From assembly GCA_034189135.1 (NCBI GenBank), contig JAXHVO010000026.1:1-64000 (forward strand): a stretch of 64,000 bases of DNA, read 5' to 3'. A model generated the notes under the pieces. It ran no database searches and had not been told where the DNA came from. It was given only the letters and a program-made list of their open reading frames with translations. Origin of the DNA: Thermodesulfobacteriota bacterium. Lineage in GTDB: Bacteria; Desulfobacterota; Desulfobacteria; Desulfobacterales; JAUWMJ01. The translations under genes and the position numbers were made by a program. This document shows positions 1 through 9,790 of this stretch, one piece after another (positions within the stretch are counted from its first letter, which is position 1; every line of letters starts with the position of its first letter).

Positions 1-138
1 TGATAAAAAGGGAAACCTCACTTAAAAAAAGCATTAAATCCAGACGGCTCAGGGCCGGATGGGATAACGATTACTTATTCAAGGTCCTGGCAGGATGATT
101 TCCAAATGCGGTTACCCTGAATTGCTTGGCTTTATATA

Positions 139-166
139 TTGACACAGTGAAAAAAAACAGTATATA
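139..166 (+). promoter_or_regulatory. sigma-70-like promoter upstream of the Rho_N gene
   Basis: TTGACA at 139-144 and TATATA at 161-166 are separated by 16 bp. Transcription would start near 173 and run through the leader hairpin into the gene at 329. A second candidate promoter lies 48 bp downstream, so only one may be used. Confidence 0.5.
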
Positions 167-186
167 AACTTAAATTTTAGCATAGT

Positions 187-216
187 TTGACGTGGACAAA
201 AATATTGGTTTATAAT
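187..216 (+). promoter_or_regulatory. second sigma-70-like promoter upstream of the Rho_N gene
   Basis: TTGACG at 187-192 and a perfect TATAAT at 211-216 are separated by 18 bp. The predicted start near 222 gives a leader of about 107 nt containing the 263-288 hairpin. The better -10 makes this the preferred promoter of the two. Confidence 0.55.
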
Positions 217-262
217 TAATAGGGGAGACCTTCAAAAAGGGACGATTTGCAAAGGTTTTAAA

Positions 263-288
263 GAGCCGGGGCTTTACTTCCCCGGCTC
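263..288 (+). promoter_or_regulatory. strong leader hairpin, possible attenuator
   Basis: A perfect 9-bp GC-rich stem (GAGCCGGGG with CCCCGGCTC) encloses an 8-nt loop and is followed by GTGCTTTTC. The T tract is short, so it may be a conditional or weak terminator rather than a full one. It lies between the promoters and the RBS of the gene at 329. Nothing else in 1-328 looks like a gene. Confidence 0.5.
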
Positions 289-328
289 GTGCTTTTCTGC
301 AAAGAGAAGGAGAGGAGGTTAATTATTT

Positions 329-649
329 ATGGCTGAAAAGGAAACAAAAGAAAAACCGTTGGATAAGATGACGGTAAAGGAACTGAGAGAAATCGCAAAA
401 GAGATGCCGGAAATCACCGGCGTACACGGAATGAATAAAGCTGAATTGCTTGCCGCTGTAAAAAAGGCAAAAGGAATCATAGAGACTCCGAAAAAGAAAA
501 AGGATAGATCCATTAAGGAGCTGAAAAACAAGATTCGAGCTTTTAAGGCGGAGAGAAAAGCGGCGCTTGAGGCAAAAGATAAAAAAATGGCTACCATTTA
601 CCGGCGGCGCATTTCCAGGTTGAAGAAGAAGACTCGAAGGGCGGCCTAG
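329..649 (+). CDS. small Rho N-terminal-domain protein
   Basis: A 106-residue highly basic protein. Residues 12-50 match the Rho_N (SAP-like helical) module: KMTVKELREIAKE, a GVHGMNKAELL turn, then AAVKKAK. The remainder is a Lys/Arg-rich helix ending in RRRISRLKKKTRR. It lacks the RNA-binding and ATPase domains of real Rho, so it is not a termination factor by itself. Nucleic-acid binding is inferred from the Rho_N fold and charge. The start is fixed by GGAGAGGAGG at 309-318. It is followed after 5 bp by the HAD gene and probably cotranscribed with it. Confidence 0.75.
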   Translation: MAEKETKEKPLDKMTVKELREIAKEMPEITGVHGMNKAELLAAVKKAKGIIETPKKKKDRSIKELKNKIRAFKAERKAALEAKDKKMATIYRRRISRLKKKTRRAA

Positions 650-654
650 AATAC

Positions 655-1224
655 ATGATCGATCCGAAATCTTTGGCATTTGATATCGACGGTGTCTTTG
701 CCGACACCATGAGGTTGTTTCTTGATATTGCTCACGACGAATATAATATAAACGGTATAAATTATGAAGATATTACCAACTATATTTTGGAAGAATGCAT
801 CGATATCGATACCAAAACGATCAATGAAATCATCATACGTATAATGGACGGGGACTATGCAGCAGAACTAAAACCTGTAGATGGTGCCGTGGAAGTTTTG
901 TCCAGGATTGGCAGGAATTACGGCCCGCTACTGTTCGTTACCGCCAGGCCATACATTGGCCCCGTACATGACTGGATATTACAAATGCTGCCTTTCGGGC
1001 CGGAATCATTCGAAGTTGTTACCACCGGAAGCTTTGAGGATAAGGCGAAGGTGCTGTTAAACAAAGGTTATTCCTGTTTTGTGGACGACCGGCTTGAAAC
1101 ATGTTTTTTATTGAAGGATGCCGGAATTAATCCTGTTCTTTTTAAACAGCCCTGGAATCGGAAGAGTCATCCTTTCCTCGAGGTTGGGACATGGAGCGAA
1201 CTGGAATCTATGATTGAGTTTTAG
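655..1224 (+). CDS. HAD-superfamily phosphatase, 5' nucleotidase-like
   Basis: A 189-residue single-domain HAD protein. Motif I is FDIDGVFAD with catalytic Asp10 and Asp12, motif II is FVTARP (Thr96), a Lys near 130-132 fits motif III and DD at 144-145 fits motif IV. The small helical cap between residues 20 and 75 resembles the 5'(3')-deoxyribonucleotidase/NT5C-like group. The substrate cannot be read from the sequence. It sits 5 bp after the Rho_N gene and 11 bp before xerC, so the three look like one transcript. Confidence 0.75.
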   Translation: MIDPKSLAFDIDGVFADTMRLFLDIAHDEYNINGINYEDITNYILEECIDIDTKTINEIIIRIMDGDYAAELKPVDGAVEVLSRIGRNYGPLLFVTARPYIGPVHDWILQMLPFGPESFEVVTTGSFEDKAKVLLNKGYSCFVDDRLETCFLLKDAGINPVLFKQPWNRKSHPFLEVGTWSELESMIEF

Positions 1225-1235
1225 AGGGATGGGTT

Positions 1236-2174
1236 TTGCAAAACAAACCTTCAACAGAGAGTCTTATCCGCTCATTTATAGAATCCCTTTCCTCTGAAAA
1301 GGGATATTCACCGAATACCTGCCGTGCTTACAGACATGACATTAAGGAGTTTATATCCATAATTTCAAGCCATCAGCCGCCGGAGGGCAAGACTGAAAAG
1401 GTAACAGGTTATTTTAGGATAGATAAAGTAGATAGCCTTACCATAAGAGGGTATTTGGGGGCTTTACATAAAAGCAACAAGAAGACCACCATAGCGCGCA
1501 AACTTTCCGCCATCCGCTCTTTTTTCATCTATCTGGTAAAACATGGGTATCTGACCGACAGTCCGGCAGATTCGATTCTTTCACCCAAACAGGAAAAAGC
1601 AATTCCTGCTTATCTGACTGTTGATGACATGTTCAGGCTGCTTGATTCCATTAATGATGACAGCTTGCCGGGGCTGAGGAATCGAGCAATTTTTGAGACC
1701 ATTTATTCCTGCGGGATCCGCGTTTCGGAACTCGCCGGCCTGAATCTTTTTGATGTTGATACTGATTCACGGGTGATTCGCGTTCTGGGAAAAGGAAACA
1801 AACAAAGGATTGTACCTATCGGCCAAAAAGCGATAGATGCGATAAAAGATTACAGAAATAGATTAGAAACTGAATCCGGTATACGCTGTGACAAAAATGG
1901 TCCGCTTTTTCTAAATAAGTATTCGGATCGTCTGACCACTCGGTCCATTGCCCGGATCCTTGATAAACTGGTTAGAGAATGCGGCATGCGGACACCTGTG
2001 TCCCCCCATGGGCTGCGACACTCTTTTGCGACCCACATGCTTGATGCAGGAGCCGATCTAAGGATAATTCAGGAGCTTTTGGGCCATAAAAGTCTGTCCA
2101 CTACTCAGAAATACACGCATGTGAGTATAGACAAACTGATGGAAACATATGATAAGGCGCATCCGAGGAAGTAG
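1236..2174 (+). CDS. xerC: tyrosine recombinase XerC/XerD type
   Basis: A 312-residue integrase with an N-terminal SAM-like core-binding domain (about 8-105) and a C-terminal catalytic domain. All six catalytic residues are visible: Arg162, Lys186, His258, Arg261, His284 and nucleophile Tyr293. It should resolve chromosome dimers at dif with a Xer partner. The start is a TTG with GAGGGA just upstream; the nearby ATG at 1229 is out of frame. The order xerC-hslV-hslU is the same as codV-clpQ-clpY in Bacillus, supporting a housekeeping Xer rather than a mobile integrase. XerC versus XerD cannot be decided here. Confidence 0.85.
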   Translation: MQNKPSTESLIRSFIESLSSEKGYSPNTCRAYRHDIKEFISIISSHQPPEGKTEKVTGYFRIDKVDSLTIRGYLGALHKSNKKTTIARKLSAIRSFFIYLVKHGYLTDSPADSILSPKQEKAIPAYLTVDDMFRLLDSINDDSLPGLRNRAIFETIYSCGIRVSELAGLNLFDVDTDSRVIRVLGKGNKQRIVPIGQKAIDAIKDYRNRLETESGIRCDKNGPLFLNKYSDRLTTRSIARILDKLVRECGMRTPVSPHGLRHSFATHMLDAGADLRIIQELLGHKSLSTTQKYTHVSIDKLMETYDKAHPRK

Positions 2175-2359
2175 CAACTAAAAAAGTAAAAGCGGCAAAG
2201 GAAGAAGGCAGAAGGGCATGCCTTTTGTTACGGGTTACGGGTTTTTAAAAAAAGAATTATTTTCGATTAATAACCTGCAACACGCAAACCGAAAAAATTG
2301 TCGATATAATATTTCTAAGCGCTTAACCAAAAAGAGCCTATTGCGGAGATCAATGCATT

Positions 2360-2890
2360 ATGAAATTTCATGGGACTACAATACTGGCGGTAAGGCACAA
2401 CGGCAAAGCAGCCGTAGCCGGTGACGGTCAGGTCACCCTGAATAACAACATAATAAAACATCAGGCCAAAAAGGTAAGAAGGATATATAACGATAAGATC
2501 ATCGTAGGATTTGCCGGTGCCACAGCGGACGCGTTAAACCTTTCTGAACGCCTGGAAGCCAAGCTTGAGAGGTATAACGGCAATTTGACTCGCAGCGCTG
2601 TGGAGCTGGCCAGGGACTGGAGAACGGACAAGTATTTAAGGCGTCTTGAAGCCATTATGATTGCCATGGATGAGACCAGGATTTACCTTATCTCAGGAAA
2701 TGGTGATGTGATTGAACCTGATGAGGGGGTGATCGGAATAGGCTCAGGCGGTATCAGCGCCCAGGCTGCTGCATCGGCTCTAATAAAACATACCGATATG
2801 GATGCAAAGAGTATTGTTCAGGAAGCGATGAAAATAGCCGCCTCTATTTGTGTGTTTACCAATACTGATGTAACTATAGAAGAGATGTAA
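2360..2890 (+). CDS. hslV: HslV peptidase subunit of the HslUV protease
   Basis: A 176-residue N-terminal nucleophile hydrolase. The propeptide MKFHG precedes Thr6-Thr7; Thr6 would become the catalytic N-terminal threonine. AGDGQVT and the IGSGG segment are family hallmarks. It forms the double-hexamer cytoplasmic proteolytic core that works with HslU, encoded 157 bp downstream. The start ATG follows GGAG at 2345-2348 with slightly long spacing. An overlapping reading frame from 2218 to 2424 is not credible. Length is normal for the family. Confidence 0.95.
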   Translation: MKFHGTTILAVRHNGKAAVAGDGQVTLNNNIIKHQAKKVRRIYNDKIIVGFAGATADALNLSERLEAKLERYNGNLTRSAVELARDWRTDKYLRRLEAIMIAMDETRIYLISGNGDVIEPDEGVIGIGSGGISAQAAASALIKHTDMDAKSIVQEAMKIAASICVFTNTDVTIEEM

Positions 2891-3047
2891 CTACCAGGGT
2901 TTGGAGTTCAAGGCTTTACGGTTCAATTCTGTCAGCCATCAATAGACATAATTAGACGGATGAAAATGGAATATTTTGAAAATATTGAAGCATGGCAATA
3001 GACAGGTGAATCGATAGAAAATAAAACTTAAAAAGGTTAGTAAAAAT

Positions 3048-4424
3048 ATGAGTAGTAATCTTAAACCAACAGAAATTGTAAGAGAGCTTGATAAGTATAT
3101 AATCGGTCAGGACAAGGCAAAACGTTCAGTTGCCATTGCTTTAAGAAATCGTTGGCGCAGGCAACAGGTTCCAAAGGACCTTCGTGATGAGATCGCACCT
3201 AAAAATATAATACTTATAGGTCCCACGGGTGTGGGGAAAACGGAGATAGCCAGGCGCCTGTCAAACTTAACGGATTCTCCTTTCAGCAAGGTAGAGGCTT
3301 CCAAGTTCACTGAAGTGGGATATGTGGGGCGCGATGTGGAATCAATGATAAGGGATCTTCTTGAACTGACGGTCACCACAGGAAAAGTGAGAGAAGGTGA
3401 AGCAGTAAAGGATAAGGCTGCAAAGATTGCCGAAGAAAGGATGCTGGATCTTCTTCTGCCAAAATCAGGGAAACAGGAAACTAAAAAAGACGAAGATATC
3501 ACTGACACCCAGCTTGAGATCGTACAACCTGAAGTCAGTGGAATATCATCAACAAGGGAAAAGCTTCGTAAAATGCTTCGAGAAGGGAAACTGGACAATC
3601 GATATGTTGACCTGGACGTTGAAGAACGGAGTATGCCCATGGTGGAAATCTTTTCCAACGTAGGCATGGAAGAGATGGGCATCAATTTTAAAGATATGTT
3701 GGGTGGTATTTTGCCAAAAGGGTCGAAAAGACGGAAAGTCAAAGTTACGGAAGGAATGGAAATCCTGGCTCAGGAGGAATCACAGAATCTCGTAGATATG
3801 GACAAGATTGTAAAAAATGCAATTAAAAAAGTTGAGCATACCGGTATTATTTTTCTTGATGAGATAGACAAGATCGCAGGAAGAAACAGCGGGCATGGGC
3901 CTGATGTTTCAAGGGAAGGGGTTCAAAGAGATCTTCTTCCAATAGTGGAAGGAAGTACTGTAACCACCAAATATGGACCGGTCAAGACGGATCATATACT
4001 TTTTATCGCTTCCGGTGCATTTCATACAGTCAAGCCTTCGGATTTAATTCCGGAACTTCAAGGCCGCTTTCCCATAAGGGTTGAGCTTGATTCTCTTGGA
4101 TATAAAGAGTTCATCAAGATACTTACCGAACCTAAAAACGCTTTGCTCCTTCAGTATATTGAGCTTTTAAGGACAGAAGGAGTTGACGTTGTATTTGAAG
4201 ATGATTCAGTTGAAGAGATTGCCAGGATTGCGGAAGAAGTGAATAATATGACCGAAAACATAGGAGCAAGGAGACTCCATACACTCATGGAGTGTCTTCT
4301 TGAAGATATTCTTTTTGATGCACCTGACATGGAAGAAAAAAGAAAGGCGATCAACAGGCAATTTGTAGAACAAAAATTAAAGGATATCAAAGATAATGAA
4401 GATTTAAGCAGATATATCCTGTAA
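3048..4424 (+). CDS. hslU: HslU ATPase subunit of the HslUV protease
   Basis: A 458-residue AAA+ unfoldase. Walker A is GPTGVGKT (58-65), the pore loop is GYVG (91-94), Walker B is IIFLDEID (267-274), and the C-terminus ends in RYIL, the tail that docks into HslV. The I domain lies between about 110 and 250 and is rich in charged residues. It unfolds substrates and feeds them to HslV. RBS AAAAGG lies at 3031-3036. The gap to hslV (157 bp) holds no other gene. Confidence 0.96.
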   Translation: MSSNLKPTEIVRELDKYIIGQDKAKRSVAIALRNRWRRQQVPKDLRDEIAPKNIILIGPTGVGKTEIARRLSNLTDSPFSKVEASKFTEVGYVGRDVESMIRDLLELTVTTGKVREGEAVKDKAAKIAEERMLDLLLPKSGKQETKKDEDITDTQLEIVQPEVSGISSTREKLRKMLREGKLDNRYVDLDVEERSMPMVEIFSNVGMEEMGINFKDMLGGILPKGSKRRKVKVTEGMEILAQEESQNLVDMDKIVKNAIKKVEHTGIIFLDEIDKIAGRNSGHGPDVSREGVQRDLLPIVEGSTVTTKYGPVKTDHILFIASGAFHTVKPSDLIPELQGRFPIRVELDSLGYKEFIKILTEPKNALLLQYIELLRTEGVDVVFEDDSVEEIARIAEEVNNMTENIGARRLHTLMECLLEDILFDAPDMEEKRKAINRQFVEQKLKDIKDNEDLSRYIL

Positions 4425-4525
4425 AATGATTTTTACTGTATTCATCGGGGTGGTGGATTTACGGATTGCAAGTTAGAAAAAAGAAGTCTATCTGATTTTT
4501 TAAAGTTGATAAAAACATATTTAAA

Positions 4526-5401
4526 ATGAATCCAAACGTCGCAGACATACTGATAGAAGCCCTTCCCTATATCAGGCGTTTTTCAGGTATGACTATAGTC
4601 ATTAAATACGGTGGCCACGCCATGGTGGATGAGAAGTTAAAGCAAGATTTCGCCAGGGATGTGACGCTGCTAAAATTCATCGGGCTGAACCCGGTGGTTG
4701 TACATGGCGGTGGCCCCCAGATCAGCTCTGTCCTCGAGCAGATGGGGATAAGTACCAGATTTGTTAAAGGGATGCGATTTACCGATGAGCAGACAATGGA
4801 CGTGGTGGAAATGGTCCTGGGCGGGAAAGTAAACAAGGCGATTGTGGCCCAGATTAACCAGCAGGGAGGTAAGGCTGTTGGGTTGTCAGGCAAAGACGGA
4901 AATCTAATCCAGGCAAAAAAGCTTCATATCGTAAACCATAAAGAGGCTGACAAACCGCCTGAGATCATTGACCCCGGACTGGTGGGTGAAGTCACCTATA
5001 TTGATACGGATATTATTAATACCCTAACCGGTAAGGGTTTTATTCCCATTATCGCACCTGTAGGAACAGGGGCGTTGGGGGAAACCTATAATATCAATGC
5101 AGATCATGTGGCCGGAAGGGTTGCGATGGCACTTTCTGCAGGACGCCTGGTTTTTCTTACAGATGTGGATGGAGTACTTGACAGCAAAGGATCTTTGATA
5201 TCTTCCATAAATGCGCAATCCATAAAAAAAATGATTGATGAAAAAAGTATTTCAGGGGGCATGATACCAAAAATAGAGTACGCACTGCATGCCTTGAAAA
5301 GCGGAGTAAAAAAAGTTCCCATCATAAACGGTACCAAACGACATGCCTTATTGCTGGAACTATTTACTGACAAAGGAATTGGTACGGAAGTCATCTTATG
5401 A
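4526..5401 (+). CDS. argB: acetylglutamate kinase
   Basis: A 291-residue amino-acid kinase that phosphorylates N-acetylglutamate in arginine synthesis. IKYGGHAM with Lys27, the VHGGGPQI loop (59-66), and the FLTDVDGV segment are diagnostic. Length is typical. The stop overlaps the argD start by 4 bp (ATGA at 5398-5401), so translation is coupled. No clear Shine-Dalgarno precedes the ATG. The C-terminal regulatory region that binds arginine in feedback-inhibited forms appears to be present ([19 protein letters not shown]), but inhibition is not shown by sequence. Confidence 0.96.
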   Translation: MNPNVADILIEALPYIRRFSGMTIVIKYGGHAMVDEKLKQDFARDVTLLKFIGLNPVVVHGGGPQISSVLEQMGISTRFVKGMRFTDEQTMDVVEMVLGGKVNKAIVAQINQQGGKAVGLSGKDGNLIQAKKLHIVNHKEADKPPEIIDPGLVGEVTYIDTDIINTLTGKGFIPIIAPVGTGALGETYNINADHVAGRVAMALSAGRLVFLTDVDGVLDSKGSLISSINAQSIKKMIDEKSISGGMIPKIEYALHALKSGVKKVPIINGTKRHALLLELFTDKGIGTEVIL

Positions 5402-6588
5402 GCAGCGAAATAATAAAAAAAGCAGATAAAAACATTGCAGGAACCTATCAAAGGTTTCCCATCGTAATTGAGAGAGGAAAAGGTTGCAAACTTTGGGACA
5501 CCGAAGGACGCAGTTATACGGATTTTGTGGCGGGGATTGCGGTTTGCAATCTGGGCCATGCCCATCCGTCAGTTGCCAGAGCACTTTCAGCACAGGCGGA
5601 TATTTTGTTTCATGTATCGAACCTGTATTATACCCTTCCACAAGTAGAGCTTGCATCCTGGCTGGTTGAAAACAGTTTTGCCGACAGGGTATTTTTTTGC
5701 AATAGTGGAGCTGAAGCAAATGAGGCGGCTATTAAATTAGCCAGGAAATATTTCAGTGATAAAGGAGAGGATGGACGGTATCGGATTATCGCCATGGAAA
5801 AATCTTTTCATGGCAGGACAATGGCCACCCTTTCAGCAACCGGCCAGGAAAAAATAAGAAAAGGTTTTAATCCTGTTCTCGGGGGGTTTGATTTTGTAGA
5901 GTTCAATGATGCAAGGGCACTGGAAAGCAAAATTGATTCATCCACGTGTGCTGTTTTGCTGGAACCTGTTCAGGGCGAAGGCGGGGTTCGCTGTCCTGAT
6001 GCAGAATACCTCAAGACGGTAAGAAGAATATGCGATGACGCCGGCGTGCTTTTAATTTTTGATGAGATACAAACCGGAATCGGACGTACCGGCAAGCTGT
6101 TTGCCCATGAACATTTCGAAGTTGAGCCGGACATCATGACGCTTGCCAAAGCTCTTGCTAACGGGTTACCGATAGGGGCGATGCTTGCAAAAGAAAATAT
6201 CGCTTCCGCATTCGGCCCAGGGGCTCATGCGACAACGTTCGGTGGCACTCCGGTTATTACCGCAGCATCACTTGAAGTGCTAAAGGTAATTGAAAGAGAA
6301 AAGATTGTTGAACATTGCCAAAAAGCAGGTGTTTATTTTAAGGAAAGGCTGTTTTGGCTGAAAGAAAGGCACGAAGTGATTGTGGATGTCAGGGGGATAG
6401 GACTTCTGTTGGGAATGAAGCTGAGAACAGATGGAGGAACGATTGTTAAACAATGCATGGAAAATGGTTTTTTGATCAACTGTATTCAGGACAAGATACT
6501 GCGGTTTGTTCCTCCCCTTATCATAGAGAATGATGATATAGATGCGCTGGTGGAATGTCTCGATCGAATATTGGATAAATCGAAATAA
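5398..6588 (+). CDS. argD: acetylornithine aminotransferase
   Basis: A 396-residue class III PLP aminotransferase that converts N-acetylglutamate semialdehyde to acetylornithine. The cofactor-binding [11 protein letters not shown] starts at Asp222 and the Schiff-base lysine is Lys251 in [18 protein letters not shown] and FHGRT motifs are intact. It overlaps argB by 4 bp and is followed 51 bp later by argG. In many related bacteria argF lies between argD and argG; it is absent here. Many ArgD enzymes also act on succinyl-DAP, but the DapL found downstream makes that unnecessary. Confidence 0.94.
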   Translation: MSSEIIKKADKNIAGTYQRFPIVIERGKGCKLWDTEGRSYTDFVAGIAVCNLGHAHPSVARALSAQADILFHVSNLYYTLPQVELASWLVENSFADRVFFCNSGAEANEAAIKLARKYFSDKGEDGRYRIIAMEKSFHGRTMATLSATGQEKIRKGFNPVLGGFDFVEFNDARALESKIDSSTCAVLLEPVQGEGGVRCPDAEYLKTVRRICDDAGVLLIFDEIQTGIGRTGKLFAHEHFEVEPDIMTLAKALANGLPIGAMLAKENIASAFGPGAHATTFGGTPVITAASLEVLKVIEREKIVEHCQKAGVYFKERLFWLKERHEVIVDVRGIGLLLGMKLRTDGGTIVKQCMENGFLINCIQDKILRFVPPLIIENDDIDALVECLDRILDKSK

Positions 6589-6639
6589 ATTGAAACATAA
6601 ATTGTACCACAAGATTGATAAAAACATAGGAGCAAAGCC

Positions 6640-7842
6640 GTGTCTGCTAAAGTAAATAAAGTCGTACTGGCCTATTCCGGAGGGCTTGATACATCTGTTA
6701 TTTTAAAGTGGTTGATGGAAAAATATGAATGTGAGGTGGTCACTTTTTCCGCTGATATTGGTCAGGAAGATGATTTATCCCACATAGAAGGAAACGCAAT
6801 AAAAACCGGGGCAACCAAAGTTTATATCGATGATCTTAAAGAAGAGTTTGTCAAAGATTATGTTTTTCCGGCATTTCGGGCAAATGCAATATACGAAGGT
6901 CAGTATCTTTTAGGCACCTCTCTTGCCCGGCCTCTTATCGCCAAGCGTCAGATTGAAATTGCGAAAATTGAAGGGGCAGACGCTGTCAGCCACGGGGCAA
7001 CAGGCAAGGGCAACGATCAGGTGAGATTTGAACTGGGCTATCTTGCTCTGGACCCGCATATTCTAATTATTGCACCCTGGCGGCAGTGGAATCTGAATTC
7101 CCGTACCGCACTGATGGATTTTGCCAGGGATCATGGAATAGAAGTACCGACCACCCATAAAAAACCATACAGTACAGACGGAAATCTATTGCACATCAGT
7201 TATGAAGGCGGTGTTCTTGAAGATCCCTGGGTAGAACCACCGGATGATATATTTACTCTTTCCGTTTCCCCGAAGGAGGCACCGGATAAAGCTGAAATGA
7301 TAGAGATCCGCTTTAACCAGGGTGATCCTGTGGCAATAAATGGCGAGGAGCTTTCACCGGCACATCTTTTAAAGCGGCTTAACGTGCTTGGCGGGCGAAA
7401 CGGTATCGGTAGAATTGATATTGTAGAAAACCGTTTTGTAGGAATGAAATCTCGCGGAGTATATGAAACACCCGGGGGCACTATTTTGCGGATTGCGCAT
7501 ATGAACATGGAAACCATCACCATGGACAGAGAAGTGATGCACCTTCGGGATTCTATGATACCAAAATATTCCGAACTTGTGTATAATGGTTTCTGGTTTT
7601 CTCCAGAGATGAAAATACTTCAGGGCATGATTGATCTGACCCAGAAAAATGTCTCCGGTGCTGTTCGTCTTCAATTGTATAAGGGCAACTGCATTGTACT
7701 TGGCCGCAAATCAGAAGAATCACTTTACAGTAAGGATTATGCTACTTTTGAAGATGACGATGTTTACAGCCAGAAAGATGCCGAAGGCTTTATCAGGCTT
7801 AATGCCCTAAGACTGCGGATTCAGAAAATGATTAATAAATAA
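6640..7842 (+). CDS. argG: argininosuccinate synthase
   Basis: A 400-residue cytoplasmic ATP-dependent ligase joining citrulline and aspartate. The PP-loop [12 protein letters not shown] spans 9-20, and [13 protein letters not shown] and the SYEGG segment are typical. The start is GTG at 6640 with AGGAGC upstream. It lies between argD and argH and is of normal family length. No frameshift or missing motif is visible. Confidence 0.96.
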   Translation: MSAKVNKVVLAYSGGLDTSVILKWLMEKYECEVVTFSADIGQEDDLSHIEGNAIKTGATKVYIDDLKEEFVKDYVFPAFRANAIYEGQYLLGTSLARPLIAKRQIEIAKIEGADAVSHGATGKGNDQVRFELGYLALDPHILIIAPWRQWNLNSRTALMDFARDHGIEVPTTHKKPYSTDGNLLHISYEGGVLEDPWVEPPDDIFTLSVSPKEAPDKAEMIEIRFNQGDPVAINGEELSPAHLLKRLNVLGGRNGIGRIDIVENRFVGMKSRGVYETPGGTILRIAHMNMETITMDREVMHLRDSMIPKYSELVYNGFWFSPEMKILQGMIDLTQKNVSGAVRLQLYKGNCIVLGRKSEESLYSKDYATFEDDDVYSQKDAEGFIRLNALRLRIQKMINK

Positions 7843-7946
7843 AGGCCGGAAGCTGGGATGATATCAAACCAGGAAATTCTAAAGGATATAATACTTCTTT
7901 AGCCGCCAATCCCCATCGTTTTACCGTCAAAAAGTTGAGGTTATGC

Positions 7947-9338
7947 ATGTCTGACAAAACCTGGGACGGAAGATTTTCCGATAAGACAGATCCGAGTGTG
8001 GAAGCATTTACATCTTCGATTGATATAGATAAACGTCTGTATTTCTGTGATATTGAAGGAAGTATGGCCCACTGCAGAATGCTTGCGGAAAAATCCATTA
8101 TCACCAAGGAAGAGGCATCGGTATTGATCAAAGGGCTTATTGATATAAGAGAGGAAATAGAAAAAGAAAAATTTACCTTTGACGATAGTATGGAAGATAT
8201 CCATATGCATATCGAAACCGCCCTTGCCAGCAGAGTCGGAAAGGTCGCATTGAAGCTGCACACGGCAAGGAGCAGAAACGATCAGGTTGCGCTTGATGTC
8301 CGCCTATTTTTAAGACAGGAGACTTGCGATATAATAAAGCTCATTGCCAAGCTGTGCCAAGTAATCGTCAATCTTGCAGAAAAAAATATGGATACGATTT
8401 TGCCGGGATACACCCACATGCAGCGCGCACAGCCGGTGCTTTTCTCCCATCACCTGATGGCATACTACGAAATGTTTTCCCGAGATGCGCAACGATTGGA
8501 TGACAGTTTGAAACGTATAAACGTGATGCCTTTGGGAAGTGCCGCCCTGGCAGGTACCACCTATCCCATTGACGGGGAATATACCGCCGAAATTCTTAAT
8601 TTCCCAAAAGTGTCGGCAAACAGCATGGATGCAGTTTCAGACCGTGATTTTATTATTGAGTTTTTATCATCGGCAAGCATCTGCATGGTGCATTTCAGCC
8701 GCCTGTCGGAAGAGTTGATTCTATGGTCCTCATCCGAGTTTGCTTTTACTGAACTTCCCGACTCATTTGCCACAGGCAGCAGTATTATGCCCCAGAAGAA
8801 AAATCCAGACGTTCCTGAACTTGTTCGCGGTAAAACAGGCCGTGTTTTTGGAGACCTTATGGCCATGTTATCCATGATGAAATCTTTACCGCTTTCATAT
8901 AACCGCGACATGCAGGAAGATAAAGCAATATTGTTCGACGCGGTGGATATTTTAAAATCCTGCATACATATTTATACCAAAATGCTCCCTAAAATAAAAA
9001 TAAACAGCGAAATAATGGGAAAAGCCGCATCCAAAGGCTATTTGAATGCAACAGACCTGGCCGATTATCTCGCTGTCAGAGGCATACCCTTTAGAGAAGC
9101 ACACGCCTGTGCGGGCCAGGCAGTCAGGTATGCGCTTGACAAGAAAAAGGAGCTTCATGAATTGTCACTAAAAGAGTTGCAATCCTTTTCCCCCGTAGTT
9201 GAAGAGGACATCTTTAAATTTCTGGGTACAAGGGAAATGGTTAACCGGAGAAAATCTGCCGGCGGAACAGCCACAGAAAACGTAAAGGCAGCAATAAAAA
9301 AAGCAAAAAAGGATTTGAAAAATAAGTTGCAAAGGTGA
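7947..9338 (+). CDS. argH: argininosuccinate lyase
   Basis: A 463-residue member of the fumarase/aspartase superfamily that releases arginine and fumarate. The signature GSSIMPQKKNP starts at Gly277, with the catalytic serine in the Ser278-Ser279 loop; TARSRNDQ and GYTHMQRAQP are also present. An in-frame TTG 12 bp upstream gives a longer frame, but GAGG at 7937-7940 is best spaced for the ATG at 7947 and the product then begins MSDKTWDG as family members do. Its TGA stop lies 5 bp before the next start. Confidence 0.95.
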   Translation: MSDKTWDGRFSDKTDPSVEAFTSSIDIDKRLYFCDIEGSMAHCRMLAEKSIITKEEASVLIKGLIDIREEIEKEKFTFDDSMEDIHMHIETALASRVGKVALKLHTARSRNDQVALDVRLFLRQETCDIIKLIAKLCQVIVNLAEKNMDTILPGYTHMQRAQPVLFSHHLMAYYEMFSRDAQRLDDSLKRINVMPLGSAALAGTTYPIDGEYTAEILNFPKVSANSMDAVSDRDFIIEFLSSASICMVHFSRLSEELILWSSSEFAFTELPDSFATGSSIMPQKKNPDVPELVRGKTGRVFGDLMAMLSMMKSLPLSYNRDMQEDKAILFDAVDILKSCIHIYTKMLPKIKINSEIMGKAASKGYLNATDLADYLAVRGIPFREAHACAGQAVRYALDKKKELHELSLKELQSFSPVVEEDIFKFLGTREMVNRRKSAGGTATENVKAAIKKAKKDLKNKLQR

Positions 9339-9343
9339 TTAGT

Positions 9344-9784
9344 TTGAAGAGCCTGATATTCATTTTACTTGCCGTCGTCTTTGTTTTACCCGGATGTGGC
9401 AAAAAAGGTCCGCCTGTTCCTCCGCGGCAAAAGGCGATTCCGGCCGTCAATGATTTAACATACGGTATTGATGGTACCACACTTACCCTGACCTGGACGG
9501 TCCCCCCTAAAAAAGAGAAAGTAAAAACAGATCCGGATGGGTTCATGGTATACAGATATAAAAGGCCGCTGTCGGATTCTGCCTGTAAAAACTGCCCCAA
9601 GCTGTTTGAAAGGGTGTCGGATATTCCGCTAAATATGCAGATTGATAAGCCCGGTTATAAACATAAGAATATGGAATACCGTGAAGAAATCGAGAAAGGA
9701 TTTTTATATACATATAAAGTAATTTTTTATACTAAAAACGGTGGGTCCAGCACGGATTCAAATTATGTGGAGTTCAGCTTTTAA
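9344..9784 (+). CDS. LptM-like lipoprotein with a C-terminal beta domain
   Basis: About 146 residues, starting at TTG 9344 after AAAGG at 9331-9335 (a GTG at 9335 is the alternative). The signal peptide ends in the lipobox LPGC (Cys18), followed by GKKGPPVPP, the short motif of LptM/YifL lipoproteins, which bind and help mature the LptD-LptE translocon in enterobacteria. LptM is also found next to lysA or dapF elsewhere. Unlike the short LptM, this protein continues for about 120 residues resembling a fibronectin III fold (LTLTWTVP, GFMVYRYK, YTYKVIFY). The function of that extension is unknown. Confidence 0.65.
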   Translation: MKSLIFILLAVVFVLPGCGKKGPPVPPRQKAIPAVNDLTYGIDGTTLTLTWTVPPKKEKVKTDPDGFMVYRYKRPLSDSACKNCPKLFERVSDIPLNMQIDKPGYKHKNMEYREEIEKGFLYTYKVIFYTKNGGSSTDSNYVEFSF

Positions 9785-9790
9785 ACTCAA

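Noticed and set aside
222-300. Cyclic-di-GMP (GEMM) riboswitch in the leader of the Rho_N gene
   Set aside because: GGGACG and GCAAAGG fragments are reminiscent, but spacing and the second helix do not fit the class consensus.
1236-2174. Integrase of a mobile element
   Set aside because: It has housekeeping Xer context (hslVU downstream), full Xer length, and no attachment site or phage genes nearby.
2218-2424. 68-residue frame before hslV
   Set aside because: It overlaps the hslV start in another frame, is rich in unlikely residues and has no RBS.
3107-3742. 211-residue minus-strand frame inside hslU
   Set aside because: Ser/Arg/Phe-rich shadow of a clearly real gene on the other strand.
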